Assembly: GCF_002007605.1 (NCBI RefSeq)
Contig: NZ_CP019799.1
Location: 558,001 to 622,000 of the forward strand
Reading direction: 5' to 3'
Length of the DNA: 64,000 nucleotides
Origin: Cellvibrio sp. PSBB023
GTDB taxonomy: Bacteria; Pseudomonadota; Gammaproteobacteria; Pseudomonadales; Cellvibrionaceae
Position 1 is the first letter of the stretch. Each line of letters opens with the position of its first letter. The notes under the pieces were generated by a model. The model worked only from the letters and a program-made list of their open reading frames with translations, did not search any database and was not told where the DNA came from. Made by a program: the position numbers and the translations under genes. This document shows positions 27,180 through 37,311 of the stretch, one piece after another.

Positions 27180-27950
27180 TTAATGTACGTGTGCTGGATG
27201 CGTGTAGTTTGGATCGACATCGGCAGGGTGGATGGCATCGCTCACGGATGTATCGGCTTTGAATAATAATTGGCTGGAGGCAATCCAGCCCTTATTGCCG
27301 TGCGCTTGTATCACAAAGTGACCATCTGGCGTGTCCAGCCCACCCACCGTGAGGTGTTCGCCACGGGTGACACTGACCTGGTATTTGTGTCCGTCATCGC
27401 CCGTTATATGGCCATACCAACTGATGCTGTTGTAGTCGTGTTTTTCAATACGATCAATGGTGACTTTGTAGTCTTTCGCCTGTTCATCAACGCGTACATT
27501 GATCTGGTCACCGGGCATTAGGGTTTCAATTTTTAAACTATCCAAATCTAAAAATTGACGACCATCGGTAAATTCTTCTTCTGCCAGCGGCAATTCGCGG
27601 TGGATAGTATCGGTCGCTGTCCAGGTCGTGGTGCGCGCAACGGCGGCGGTAACCTCGTTAGTATCAAAGTGTAGATTGGGTCGTCGCGCCTGCATCTCAC
27701 TCAAGCGCTCCTGTAGTTCTGGTGTCATTACCTCTGCGTCTGTTGAGCTGCCCGATGAAGCGGTTGCTGTGATTTTTTTATCAGCAGAAGGCATATTTTC
27801 GCCGAGGTTCTGAGCCGTTGGTGTGGCGGCAGCTTGATTTATCTCTGTGTCCTTGTGTTGTGGTTGCGGGCGATTAAAAAAATACAGGGAAGCTATCGCC
27901 AGTAGCCCGATGCTGAGTATTGTTAACCAAAAACGTTGTTGGGTTTGCAT
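27180..27950 (-). CDS. Membrane-anchored propeptide-like protein downstream of the metalloprotease
   Basis: A 256-residue protein with an N-terminal anchor or uncleaved signal (about 7-25), then a Ser/Ala-rich spacer and a beta-rich domain from about 100 to 245. That domain (WYGHITGDDGHKYQVS...GGLDTPDGHFVIQ) resembles the N-terminal propeptide-like domains of some secreted metzincins as I recall them; this is a judgement by eye. There is no catalytic motif. It lies 96 bp downstream of, and on the same strand as, a metzincin gene that itself seems to lack a propeptide. It could be a chaperone or inhibitor acting in trans. It may equally be an unrelated envelope protein. Confidence 0.5.
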   Translation of the reverse strand: MQTQQRFWLTILSIGLLAIASLYFFNRPQPQHKDTEINQAAATPTAQNLGENMPSADKKITATASSGSSTDAEVMTPELQERLSEMQARRPNLHFDTNEVTAAVARTTTWTATDTIHRELPLAEEEFTDGRQFLDLDSLKIETLMPGDQINVRVDEQAKDYKVTIDRIEKHDYNSISWYGHITGDDGHKYQVSVTRGEHLTVGGLDTPDGHFVIQAHGNKGWIASSQLLFKADTSVSDAIHPADVDPNYTHPAHVH

Positions 27951-28001
27951 AGTTTTCTCTCGTTGTTTTTTATTTTCCGCGATTTTTTATGCGAGTAAAC
28001 A

Positions 28002-28040
28002 GCGGCAGGAATTTATCGGTATTGAACAAATTCCTGCCGC
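28002..28040. terminator. Inverted repeat after the metalloprotease gene
   Basis: GCGGCAGGAATTT (28002-28014) pairs with AAATTCCTGCCGC (28028-28040) around 13 bases. It begins inside the last codons of the protease gene and may attenuate transcription into the 27180 gene. No T run follows the stem. Confidence 0.5.
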
Positions 28041-28046
28041 CATTAA

Positions 28047-29435
28047 TTAACGTTTTATGCGTATCCAGTTAATGTTCCAGCCGCCCGCTTTAGCGAATAG
28101 GCCAAAATTATAGGTGCCCGCATTAATTTGCACATTGTGGGAAATGGTTGTCCAGGTTTGCCAGCCGCCTGTGGCTGGAACGGCCAACTCCCCAAGCACT
28201 ATTCCGCCACCATTTAAATCTGCAGAGAGCCTGCCGCCACTCGGGCTGGCAACACGGTATTCAATGGTGTAAGTCCCGGAAGTGGGAATGGTGATGTTGC
28301 TGTAGGCCATCCAATCATTGGTTTCGATCCAGCCAACATTCAAACCGCCACCGGTATCCGTTGTAGGTTCCGTTTGTACGCCATTGTTGGAGAAATAATT
28401 TTCCGCCTGGATCAGCAGGTTAAATCCACCGGTGCTCTCTACAACAATTGAGCTGGTGCTGTCATTAAAGCCATCGTCGACCAGACAACTGTCATCGGCA
28501 GTTTTGGTCAGGGAGTTTCCGGTGAAGTTGTCATTTTGGTAGAGCGTAACCCTGTAACCCGCCTGTACCCGCACCGATGACACATCATCATTTGGTATGC
28601 CGCGTGCCAGCAATTGGCTCAGGGTGTAACGTCCAACCGGTAAGCCAATATTGTAGCCACCGTAGTTGCAATCCTGCGCGACTTGCACCGGGCCAGATGA
28701 GCCCGCTGTTGGTCGGAACGCTGCAATTTCGTTTCGTACGTTGTGAATCGCCAGTGCGCCATAGGCTTCATTGCTTTGTCCCACCGGAATGCCGCAGGGC
28801 AGGCCACGGCACGTAAGGTTGGGGTTGGAGAAGCGATTGACCCGCGTGGTGTTGAAAACGCCTTCATAGGCCATGATGTCCACAAACACGTTATCAACGC
28901 CGTAGCCTACGCCATAACGGAAGCGTGCACCTGACAGATCGCCCTGTTTGCGCGAATGGTTCAAGCCCATGTTGTGCCCCAGCTCGTGGGCGACCACTAT
29001 GGGGCCGCAACCCGGTGCACTCACATTCCAGGTCCAGTTTTTATCGACAGCTACATAGCCGATACCGCATGCGCCTTTCTGGTGGAGTTGGGTTACAAAA
29101 TCCGCTCCCAGTTGGTCGCGCAGCGCAATTGCCGCACTATTGAGTCGCAAGTTCCCCAATACAGCACCCATGTCGGCACCGGCTTGCTCCATTTCGCGCA
29201 CACCCACCAAACGCAATTGCACGTCAATTTGGCTATCGGCGTAAGCGGCATTAATTTGGTTTACCCAGTTATTCATCGCTGTCTGCGGATCGCCACCAAA
29301 ATAGTTTTTGGTGAAATTATCGTACAGCACAAGCAGGTCAACGGTTGCAGCTTGCGTTGTGCTGGCGAGTGTAAAACTGGTGAGGCCAGCAAAGAGCGCA
29401 TGCTTTGCAGCCTTGGTTAATCGATGAAAGTTCAT
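28047..29435 (-). CDS. Secreted metzincin (M12-like) metalloprotease with beta/gamma-crystallin and CBM6 domains
   Basis: A 462-residue secreted protein. Signal peptide about 1-29 (ASTTQA). The catalytic domain has the zinc motif HELGHNMGLNH (H150, E151, H154, H160) and Met-turn DIMAY (M188), as in reprolysin-like metzincins. Residues about 253-335 look like a beta/gamma-crystallin domain (CNYGGYNIGLPVG, VTLYQNDNFTGNS). Residues about 337-462 match CBM6 (IQAENY, NWIRIKR end). The catalytic domain follows the signal peptide directly, with no obvious propeptide. It is odd to see a polysaccharide-binding module on a protease; it may be targeted to plant cell-wall material or glycoprotein. Confidence 0.85.
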   Translation of the reverse strand: MNFHRLTKAAKHALFAGLTSFTLASTTQAATVDLLVLYDNFTKNYFGGDPQTAMNNWVNQINAAYADSQIDVQLRLVGVREMEQAGADMGAVLGNLRLNSAAIALRDQLGADFVTQLHQKGACGIGYVAVDKNWTWNVSAPGCGPIVVAHELGHNMGLNHSRKQGDLSGARFRYGVGYGVDNVFVDIMAYEGVFNTTRVNRFSNPNLTCRGLPCGIPVGQSNEAYGALAIHNVRNEIAAFRPTAGSSGPVQVAQDCNYGGYNIGLPVGRYTLSQLLARGIPNDDVSSVRVQAGYRVTLYQNDNFTGNSLTKTADDSCLVDDGFNDSTSSIVVESTGGFNLLIQAENYFSNNGVQTEPTTDTGGGLNVGWIETNDWMAYSNITIPTSGTYTIEYRVASPSGGRLSADLNGGGIVLGELAVPATGGWQTWTTISHNVQINAGTYNFGLFAKAGGWNINWIRIKR

Positions 29436-29898
29436 TGCATTCCTCTCAATTATTGTGTGATGAGTTTATCAATGCGAAGCATATAAGCTGTCCCAATCGC
29501 CCAATGACGGGATGCTCTTCCTGTTGGCAACAGCAGGCAACTTCTTACGGATGAAACGTACAAAAATAGCCAACCAAGCAGCCTGACAACGTTATCATCC
29601 GAGGAAATGTGTATTTGCAGAGTGCGTCACACGCTTTAAAAGGTGCCAGTCTTGTGCGTAAAGTGGGAATGGATGATTGAGGGGGTTCGCTAAAGGCCGC
29701 TGTGCCAGATTGTGGCAACAGAGTGGAACCTCGCCTAAAAATAATGTTCGATTTTTGGCAGAAATAAAAAATAGCGAGTGGTGTGCTAAAAATAATTGCT
29801 TAATTACTAACAAAAAAATAAATAATTGAGAGGGGCTGTTGAGCGAAGCGCCATTGCAGCCTGTTGCTGCAATGGCGCAATTAAGCGAGATGAAAATA
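29436..29898. other. 463-bp stretch without a supported gene
   Basis: Upstream of the metalloprotease and downstream of proS. It is AT-rich towards 29,750-29,830 and should hold the protease promoter. A 72-codon minus-strand open frame (29595-29813) has no ribosome site or family resemblance and is not called. GCGCCATTGCAGC (29848-29860) and GCTGCAATGGCGC (29866-29878) form a 13-bp stem next to the proS stop. Confidence 0.6.
29848..29878 (-). terminator. Inverted repeat after proS, probable terminator
   Basis: A perfect 13-base stem with the five-base loop CTGTT, 21 bp past the proS stop. No long T run follows on the minus strand, so termination strength is uncertain. Confidence 0.55.
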
Positions 29899-31626
29899 TT
29901 AGAGAGCGATACGGTTTTGCAAAAAGTTGACTATATCGCTGGCAGCAATTTCCTGTTTCTCAAGATCGCGACGACCTTTGTACTCAACATTGCCTGCTTC
30001 CAGTCCGCGATCACCAATGACAATGCGATGGGGAATGCCCATCAGGTCGGTATCAGCGAGCATCGCACCCAAACGGGCCTTTTCATCGTCCATTAGTAGG
30101 ACGTCATAGCCCGCTTTAGTCAGTTCGGCATACAACTCTTCGCTTTTGTTGGCGACTGCTTCTGACTTGCTGATATTGATTGGCACTATGGCGATATGGA
30201 AAGGTGCAATAGCGTCGGGCCAAATAATGCCATTGTCGTCAAAGTTTTGTTCGATGGCGGCGGCCACTACGCGTGTCACACCAATTCCGTAACAACCCAT
30301 GATCATGGTCTGTTCTTTGCCATTTTCATCCAGCACTCTGGCTTTCATGGCCTCGGAATATTTGGTGCCGAGTTGGAAGATATGGCCCACTTCAATACCG
30401 CGCTTGATCTCCAGTGTGCCTTTGCCGCAAGGGCTAGGGTCACCGGCGACCACGTTGCGAATGTCGGCCACCAATGGCGCTTTTTCGTCGCGCTCCCAAT
30501 TCACACCGGTCAGGTGGAAACCTTCTTTATTCGCGCCACAGACAAAATCGGCAAGGTGTGCGGCGGCATGGTCAACAATCATCGGGATTTGCAAACCAAC
30601 GGGGCCAATAGAGCCAATGCTCAGGCCCAGCTCGTCTTTAATACGAGCTTCAGGCGCCAAAGTCAGTGGGGCGGCAACGCCAGTCAATTTCTCGGCTTTG
30701 ATTTCATTGAGTTCGTGATCGCCACGCAACACCAGCGCGACCAGTGACTGGGTTTTGTCAGCGCGCACTTCACCCAACACAATCAGGGTTTTAACAGTTT
30801 GTTGCGGCGCGACCTTCAGGAAGGCACAGACATCTTCAATGCTGTGCTTACCGGGAGTCGCTACTTCTTGCAACAAGTGCTGTGGCGCAGGGCGTGGCGT
30901 TGCGGGTGGCAGTGCTTCGGCTTTTTCAATGTTGGCGGCATAGTCGCTGCCATTGCTGAAGGCAATATCATCTTCGCCGCTGTCAGCCAACACATGGAAT
31001 TCGTGGGAGAAGGCGCCGCCAATAGAGCCCGTATCTGCTAATACCGGGCGGAATTGCAAACCCAAACGGGTGAAAATACTGCAATAGGTTGCATGCATTA
31101 CATCGTAGGTTTCCTGTAATGATTCAACACTATTGTGGAAAGAGTAGGCGTCTTTCATGATGAATTCACGCGAGCGCATCACACCAAAACGCGGGCGAAT
31201 TTCATCGCGGAATTTGGTTTGGATCTGATAGAAGTTAGCGGGCAATTGTTTGTAACTTTTTATTTCATTGCGAATCAAATCAGTGATGACTTCTTCGTGG
31301 GTTGGACCCAGGCAAAAAGGCCGATCGTGGCGATCATTCATACGCAGGAGTTCAGGGCCGTACTGCTGCCAGCGGCCGGATTCTTCCCATAATTCAGCCG
31401 GCTGTACCACCGGCATCAATACTTCCATTGCACCGGATTTATTCATTTCTTCGCGCACGATTTTTTCAACCTTGCGCAGCACACGCAGGCCCATCGGCAG
31501 CCAGTTATACAAACCGGATGCAGATTTGCGAATCATCCCGGCACGTAGCATCAGCTTATGGCTGATGACTTCCGCATCCGATGGGGTTTCTTTCAGGGTG
31601 GCAATTAAAAATCGACTTGAACGCAT
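29899..31626 (-). CDS. proS: ProS, prolyl-tRNA synthetase (bacterial type with editing domain)
   Basis: A 575-residue class II synthetase (E. coli ProRS has 572). The start at 31626, [15 protein letters not shown], matches the family; the frame is open 60 codons further upstream but without support. Motif 2/3 regions are visible ([31 protein letters not shown]). A YbaK-type editing insertion lies at about 230-400, which removes alanine from mischarged tRNA-Pro. Divergent from the HIT gene with 136 bp between starts. Confidence 0.95.
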   Translation of the reverse strand: MRSSRFLIATLKETPSDAEVISHKLMLRAGMIRKSASGLYNWLPMGLRVLRKVEKIVREEMNKSGAMEVLMPVVQPAELWEESGRWQQYGPELLRMNDRHDRPFCLGPTHEEVITDLIRNEIKSYKQLPANFYQIQTKFRDEIRPRFGVMRSREFIMKDAYSFHNSVESLQETYDVMHATYCSIFTRLGLQFRPVLADTGSIGGAFSHEFHVLADSGEDDIAFSNGSDYAANIEKAEALPPATPRPAPQHLLQEVATPGKHSIEDVCAFLKVAPQQTVKTLIVLGEVRADKTQSLVALVLRGDHELNEIKAEKLTGVAAPLTLAPEARIKDELGLSIGSIGPVGLQIPMIVDHAAAHLADFVCGANKEGFHLTGVNWERDEKAPLVADIRNVVAGDPSPCGKGTLEIKRGIEVGHIFQLGTKYSEAMKARVLDENGKEQTMIMGCYGIGVTRVVAAAIEQNFDDNGIIWPDAIAPFHIAIVPINISKSEAVANKSEELYAELTKAGYDVLLMDDEKARLGAMLADTDLMGIPHRIVIGDRGLEAGNVEYKGRRDLEKQEIAASDIVNFLQNRIAL

Positions 31627-31762
31627 AGTTAAGGCTTCTTGATGGCTATAATGGGTTTCAAAGCCGCCTATTCTACGGTGGTTCATGGTATTGGTATAGC
31701 GCCCTGTGGGGCGGCACCACATCCGGTATTGATTGCTTTCGCTTATAAAAGGATAACAACTT

Positions 31763-32185
31763 ATGTTTGAACTACATCCCCGCCTTGCACAGGACTCGGT
31801 TGTCATTGGCGAGTTTGAGTTGTCGCTGCTGCTGTTAAGCCGCGATGCAAACTACCCTTGGTGTATTTTGGTGCCCAAGCGCGAAGACGTGTATGAGATC
31901 CACCACCTGAGTGAAGAAGAACAGCTGCAGTTGATTCGTGAATCCTGCCGCCTGTCCGAGGTGATGACGAGCGTATTTGATGCCGACAAAATGAACGTGG
32001 CTGCACTAGGTAATGTTGTGCGTCAGTTGCATGTACACCATATTGCACGGTTTACTGACGATCCTGCCTGGCCCCAGCCTACTTGGGGAAAATTACCCGC
32101 GAAGGATTACACAGAGGCAGACTTTGCCGAACGTATCAAACGGCTACAAAATGCTTTGGTGGGGGAGGGGTTTTCCATTCGCTAA
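31763..32185 (+). CDS. HIT-domain protein with altered triad
   Basis: A 140-residue HIT-superfamily protein. The N-terminal [21 protein letters not shown] and the C-terminal HIT loop are clear. The loop reads [10 protein letters not shown]: the first two histidines of the HxHxH triad are present, while the third position holds Ile, as in one proteobacterial HIT branch. Nucleotide hydrolase or transferase activity is likely but the substrate is unknown. AAGGATAACAACTT precedes the ATG. Confidence 0.85.
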   Translation: MFELHPRLAQDSVVIGEFELSLLLLSRDANYPWCILVPKREDVYEIHHLSEEEQLQLIRESCRLSEVMTSVFDADKMNVAALGNVVRQLHVHHIARFTDDPAWPQPTWGKLPAKDYTEADFAERIKRLQNALVGEGFSIR

Positions 32186-32207
32186 GGGCTGATTAGTTTT
32201 ACATGGT

Positions 32208-32241
32208 CATAAAAAAACCCGCCGTAGCGGGTTTTTTTATG
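32208..32241. terminator. Bidirectional terminator between the HIT and HU-like genes
   Basis: CATAAAAAAACCCGC pairs with GCGGGTTTTTTTATG around CGTA; A and T runs are in the arms and the flanking genes are convergent. Confidence 0.9.
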
Positions 32242-32258
32242 AAAGCTGGGCACGCTAA

Positions 32259-32738
32259 TTAAACAGCGAATTCTTTCAGCTTTTTCAGCGGGCGCACTTT
32301 TACAGAAATGCTGGCTGGTTTGGCTTTGAATACAACTTCTTCTTTGGTGAATGGGTTGATGCCTTTGCGTGCTTTGGTAGCAGGCTTTTTCACCGTGGTA
32401 ATTTTCAGCAGGCCAGGCAGAACAAACTCGCCTACGCCTTTTTTCTTGATGTGACCTTCAATAACGTTGGTCAATTCATCCAATACTGCTTGTACTTGCT
32501 TTTTGCTCAACTCGGTAGCATCAGCAATTTGTTGCAGCATTTGGGTTTTGTTTTGACGCTCTGCAATTGGCTTAACAACAGCAGGAGCCGCTTTAACGGC
32601 AGGTGCTTTTTTAGCAGCAGGCTTGGCAGCAGGTGCTTTTTTAGCGGCTGCTTTTGGTGCGGCTTTAGGCGCTGCTTTAGCAGCAGGTGCTTTTTTTGCT
32701 GGAGCAGCTTTAGCGGCTGCAGGTTTCTTAACGGCCAT
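32259..32738 (-). CDS. HU-family DNA-binding protein with a histone-H1-like Lys/Ala/Pro tail
   Basis: A 159-residue protein. Residues 1-60 are repeats of AAPKAAPK, KKAPAAK and similar, like bacterial H1-type tails (compare AlgP of Pseudomonas). Residues about 63-159 are an HU/IHF fold: QNKTQMLQQIADATELSKKQV start, GVGEFVLPGLLKI, and the arm KARKGINPFTKE. It should bind DNA broadly and compact it; the basic tail probably adds nonspecific affinity. AGGAAAAAA lies before the ATG. It is a single-gene transcript ending in the terminator at 32208. Confidence 0.9.
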   Translation of the reverse strand: MAVKKPAAAKAAPAKKAPAAKAAPKAAPKAAAKKAPAAKPAAKKAPAVKAAPAVVKPIAERQNKTQMLQQIADATELSKKQVQAVLDELTNVIEGHIKKKGVGEFVLPGLLKITTVKKPATKARKGINPFTKEEVVFKAKPASISVKVRPLKKLKEFAV

Positions 32739-32993
32739 ATTTTTTTCCTTGTGTAAATGTGATCAACCTTGGGTTGAGTCGGTGTTTTTTGATTACGCGT
32801 GGAACAAAAACCCCTGTATTTATAGGCTTTGTGGCGCCTCAATACGGATTGACGCTATATATATAGGATTGAAATCGAATCAGCAACAAAAAACACGCTG
32901 TATGCCGCGTAAAACATGCTTTTTTTACGGCATGTGACTTTTTGCCACGGTTTTTCCCGGTGGATCAATCCTTGCTGTAGGCGGCATGATTAA

Positions 32994-33494
32994 TCACAAA
33001 TAGAGCTGCTGAAATTCAGGTTCAGGTTCGGCGTACTGCCACAGGTAATTGAATTCGTCGCGCAGCTGTTTCACTTCTCGCGCGGCGGCGCTATTAAAAA
33101 AGCCGCGATAAACGCTGTCATCATTTTTGTACAGCAGCTTTGTGGTATCGCCCAACATAAAGGCCATCTCTTTATTGTTGGGTTGCTGGGTCATTTTTCG
33201 AACATGAATTTTAGACGAGAGTCGTTGCGCAAGACGTACCAGCGGGTGGCCTGTTGCAATGGCGAGTTTGGTGTCTTTTACCAATATGTGTACTTGGCAG
33301 TGTCGGCTTGAGCGTACAAAATCCAGGAGCGCTTGTACTGAGTGGCTGGTGCCATACAGGGGTTCATCCAGGTCATGGCTGAGAATGGCAATCTGCCTGT
33401 TGCTCTGTTGTAAAAGAGCAAGGTGATAGTGGCGAAAATCCTCAATGCCATCCAGTAGCCAGAGCGCTTTGCTGGCGGTAGATTGTTCAGCCAT
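32994..33494 (-). CDS. PLD-fold-like protein (DUF7931 type)
   Basis: A 166-residue cytoplasmic protein. The pattern IAILSHDLDEPLYGT, then VHILVKDTKLAIATGHPLVRLAQRLSSKIHVRKM, resembles half of a phospholipase-D-like fold but lacks the HKD catalytic motif. It fits DUF7931, often encoded beside GNAT acetyltransferases as here. Start ATG at 33494 overlaps the end of the GNAT gene by 8 bp. Function unknown. Confidence 0.7.
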   Translation of the reverse strand: MAEQSTASKALWLLDGIEDFRHYHLALLQQSNRQIAILSHDLDEPLYGTSHSVQALLDFVRSSRHCQVHILVKDTKLAIATGHPLVRLAQRLSSKIHVRKMTQQPNNKEMAFMLGDTTKLLYKNDDSVYRGFFNSAAAREVKQLRDEFNYLWQYAEPEPEFQQLYL

Positions 33495-33969
33495 GGTGAG
33501 GTTCCCGCGCTTGATCAAACCACATACTGATATGAAGAATACCGGCATCCATAAATTCGGTGCCGCGTGCGCAAAATCCCAGGCGCTCATAAAAACGTCG
33601 CCGCTCGCATTGGGCGTGCAGATAAATAGAGCAGTGTGGCGAGCTGCTTATGCAGTAACTAATAATATGCTGCATCAGATGCTGGCCAATACCCTGCCCA
33701 CGAAACGCTGCTAGCACAGCCACGCGGCCAATGTGGTAGCAGGCTTCTCCATGAGGGCTGGTTTCACTGAGCAGGCGCGCGCAAGCAATCGCTTCTCCCT
33801 GCGTCGAGTGCACAATAAAATGAATGGCTTGCTCATCCAACCCGTCCCATTCGTCAGCGGCAGAAACCTGTTGTTCCTGCATGAACACCGCTGTGCGGAT
33901 ATTGGTTAAATCCGCACGGTGAACTTGCCAACTGGTGCGAGTGATTGAATGATGCATGCACTTACTCAT
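33487..33969 (-). CDS. GNAT-family N-acetyltransferase
   Basis: A 160-residue GNAT enzyme. The acetyl-CoA binding motif RGQGIGQHLM follows the beta strand IGRVAVLAAF, and RRFYERLGFCARGTEFMDAGI is the conserved C-terminal part of the ElaA/YjdJ-type group. The substrate is not predictable. The ATG at 33969 overlaps the end of the roxA gene by 8 bp and a further ATG lies at 33957. It probably forms one transcript with roxA upstream and the DUF7931 gene downstream. Confidence 0.85.
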   Translation of the reverse strand: MSKCMHHSITRTSWQVHRADLTNIRTAVFMQEQQVSAADEWDGLDEQAIHFIVHSTQGEAIACARLLSETSPHGEACYHIGRVAVLAAFRGQGIGQHLMQHIISYCISSSPHCSIYLHAQCERRRFYERLGFCARGTEFMDAGILHISMWFDQAREPHHG

Positions 33970-35116
33970 CAACCAGTAATGTTTCCAAATTAATTAGTTG
34001 GGTGATGGCGGCGCGATCCTGCGGATCCTGAACCAGGGTTTTCAATTCACGCCAACTGATTTCCACTTCTTTGCTCACCAGTTCAGCCAGTGCGCGCGAG
34101 CAGCAGATAACTTCACCGTCGGCAAATAGCATGGTGCCTTTTTCATCGCTGTGGAAGGCGATGCGTGCAGCAGGGTGACGCCAGAGCAGTTCGCCATCAG
34201 CGAGTGCCGACTGCCATTCATCGGCATCAATATCCAGTGGCTCTTCGTCGGTGTGTTCCAGATACTTGCGCTCGGTCATAAACTTGCCGAACCAGTGGGC
34301 GATATTTTCATTGGTCAGGTGCTGCAAAATAATATTGCGCACCTGTTCAATTGCCTTGTCATTAATTTCGCCCGGATTATCTTGCAGGGTTAAATCCGGG
34401 TCGGCATAACGCAGGTCATCGACAATAGAAAGGGCAATTTCCTGTCCAGCCTCGGCAATAATATCGGCATGGCTGGGGGCGCGGAAACCTATGGAATAGG
34501 TCATGCAATCATCGCCTTGGGCATTGCCCCAGTGCGCAATGCCGGGCGGAATGTAGAGCATATCGCCAGGCTCCAACACCCATTCATCCGTTGTGTGGAA
34601 TTCGCTGAGAATTTTTAAGCGCGTGCCTTCTACTCGCGGCGAATTGTTATCGCACAGTTGCCCCAGTTTCCAATGACGCTTGCCCAGGCCTTGCAATAAA
34701 AATACATCGTAATAATCAAAGTGCGGGCCAACGCCGCCTTGATCCGGCGCATAGCTAATCATCACATCGTCCAGTCGCCAGCTGGGAATGAAACGAAAGT
34801 AATCGAGTAGCTGATTGACTTCCGGTACAAATTGATCGACTGCTTGTACCAGGAGTGTCCAGCGTTTTTCCGGCAAGGTTTCAAAGGTTTTTTCATCAAA
34901 TGGCCCGTTGCGCAGTTCCCAAGGCGTTTCACCCTGTTCCAGCACAATGCGTGATTCCACTTCTTCTTCCAAGGCAAGGCCAGCCAATTCGTCGGGCGAT
35001 AAGGGCGATTCAAAACCGGGAAAGGCATTGCGAATCAAGAGTGGTTTTTTTTGCCAGTAATCGCGCAGAAATTCTTCAATTGGCATATCGCCGAGATGGG
35101 TGAGGGGCGTTGTCAT
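33962..35116 (-). CDS. roxA: RoxA/YcfD-type ribosomal oxygenase (JmjC cupin)
   Basis: A 384-residue 2-oxoglutarate/Fe(II) oxygenase similar to E. coli YcfD (373 aa), which hydroxylates an arginine of ribosomal protein L16. Iron ligands are H132, D134 (PHFDYYDVF) and H195 (GIAHWG). The N-terminal FLRDYWQKKPLLIRNAF is the usual start of the cupin_4 family, and the C-terminal winged-helix domain runs from about 240. L16 as substrate is inferred from homology. Confidence 0.9.
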   Translation of the reverse strand: MTTPLTHLGDMPIEEFLRDYWQKKPLLIRNAFPGFESPLSPDELAGLALEEEVESRIVLEQGETPWELRNGPFDEKTFETLPEKRWTLLVQAVDQFVPEVNQLLDYFRFIPSWRLDDVMISYAPDQGGVGPHFDYYDVFLLQGLGKRHWKLGQLCDNNSPRVEGTRLKILSEFHTTDEWVLEPGDMLYIPPGIAHWGNAQGDDCMTYSIGFRAPSHADIIAEAGQEIALSIVDDLRYADPDLTLQDNPGEINDKAIEQVRNIILQHLTNENIAHWFGKFMTERKYLEHTDEEPLDIDADEWQSALADGELLWRHPAARIAFHSDEKGTMLFADGEVICCSRALAELVSKEVEISWRELKTLVQDPQDRAAITQLINLETLLVDE

Positions 35117-35145
35117 GGTTAATACCTACAAATAAAAATAGATCG

Positions 35146-35180
35146 CAAAAATAAGGGCTCCGCAGAGCCCTTATTTTTTC
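35146..35180. terminator. Bidirectional terminator between purB and roxA
   Basis: AATAAGGGCTC pairs with GAGCCCTTATT around CGCA, with a T run on the plus strand and AAAAA on the left giving a U tract on the minus strand. It ends the purB transcript. Confidence 0.8.
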
Positions 35181-35185
35181 ACGTT

Positions 35186-36589
<1,404 letters not shown>

Positions 36590-36625
36590 TTAAAAATAAA
36601 AGCAAAAAAATAATAGTGCGGGCGA

Positions 36626-37249
36626 TTAAATGCGGCGCAGTAAATTATCAACCTGTTGGGCAATATCTTTGCGGTTGAACAGTAATTGCCAGCGATTGCC
36701 ACCTACCTGACGCCATAAAATGGCAGAGCGTACAGCGGCAAGTAGCAGGGCGCGAATTTGATTGGCGATGCGTTGTTGCTGCAAATAATTGTAGTCGCCA
36801 TTCACTTGGATGCGAAAACGGAAGGTGCTCAAGGTTTCAGTGTACAGGGTGCCAAGGTTGGCAATCACATTGTCGTGCGTGGATGAAAAATGTTGTGCTT
36901 GTTGGCTGACTTGCTCAATACGGCTGCCAATCACATTCAGCATATCGCGCCGGCCGGCGAGTTTCTTTTGCAAATGGAGTACGCCCAATCCGTAGCGCAA
37001 TACCTCGCGATGTTGCTGCGAGTTGGGGCGCAAGAGTTCACGCATAACCTCCAGACCGGTGCGCAGGTTTTCAATGTTGCCCCCATAAACATCCAGTGTG
37101 CTGGCCGGGTTCAAGTCGAGTATGGACTCCATACTGCATTTAAAAACATCCGCTGGTACATGGCCGGTTTTGGCGACTTGATCAACCAGTGTAGTGGCTT
37201 GAAATACGCCGGCGAGGGCGATGGTAATGTCTTGCCAGTTTTTGCTCAC
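36626..37249 (-). CDS. hflD: HflD homologue
   Basis: A 207-residue alpha-helical protein matching HflD: KNWQDITIALAGVFQA start, LNPASTLDVYGG, FRFRIQVNGDYNYLQ and LWRQVGGNRWQL end. A GTG at 37249 with GAGAG upstream gives the family start; the frame stays open 12 codons further. E. coli HflD is a peripheral membrane protein reported to affect lambda CII stability; its general cellular role is not settled. It lies between mnmA and purB. Confidence 0.88.
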   Translation of the reverse strand: MSKNWQDITIALAGVFQATTLVDQVAKTGHVPADVFKCSMESILDLNPASTLDVYGGNIENLRTGLEVMRELLRPNSQQHREVLRYGLGVLHLQKKLAGRRDMLNVIGSRIEQVSQQAQHFSSTHDNVIANLGTLYTETLSTFRFRIQVNGDYNYLQQQRIANQIRALLLAAVRSAILWRQVGGNRWQLLFNRKDIAQQVDNLLRRI

Positions 37250-37311
37250 GCTAAACTCTCTCACTATCAATCTATTGGAATGCAATCAATCGGCCGGAGC
37301 AGGTTTTTTCT

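Noticed and set aside
29595..29813. A 72-codon minus-strand open frame upstream of the metalloprotease
   Set aside because: No ribosome site or family likeness; it lies in AT-rich promoter-type sequence.
30196..30747. A 183-codon plus-strand open frame
   Set aside because: It is antisense to proS and has no ribosome site or recognisable domain.
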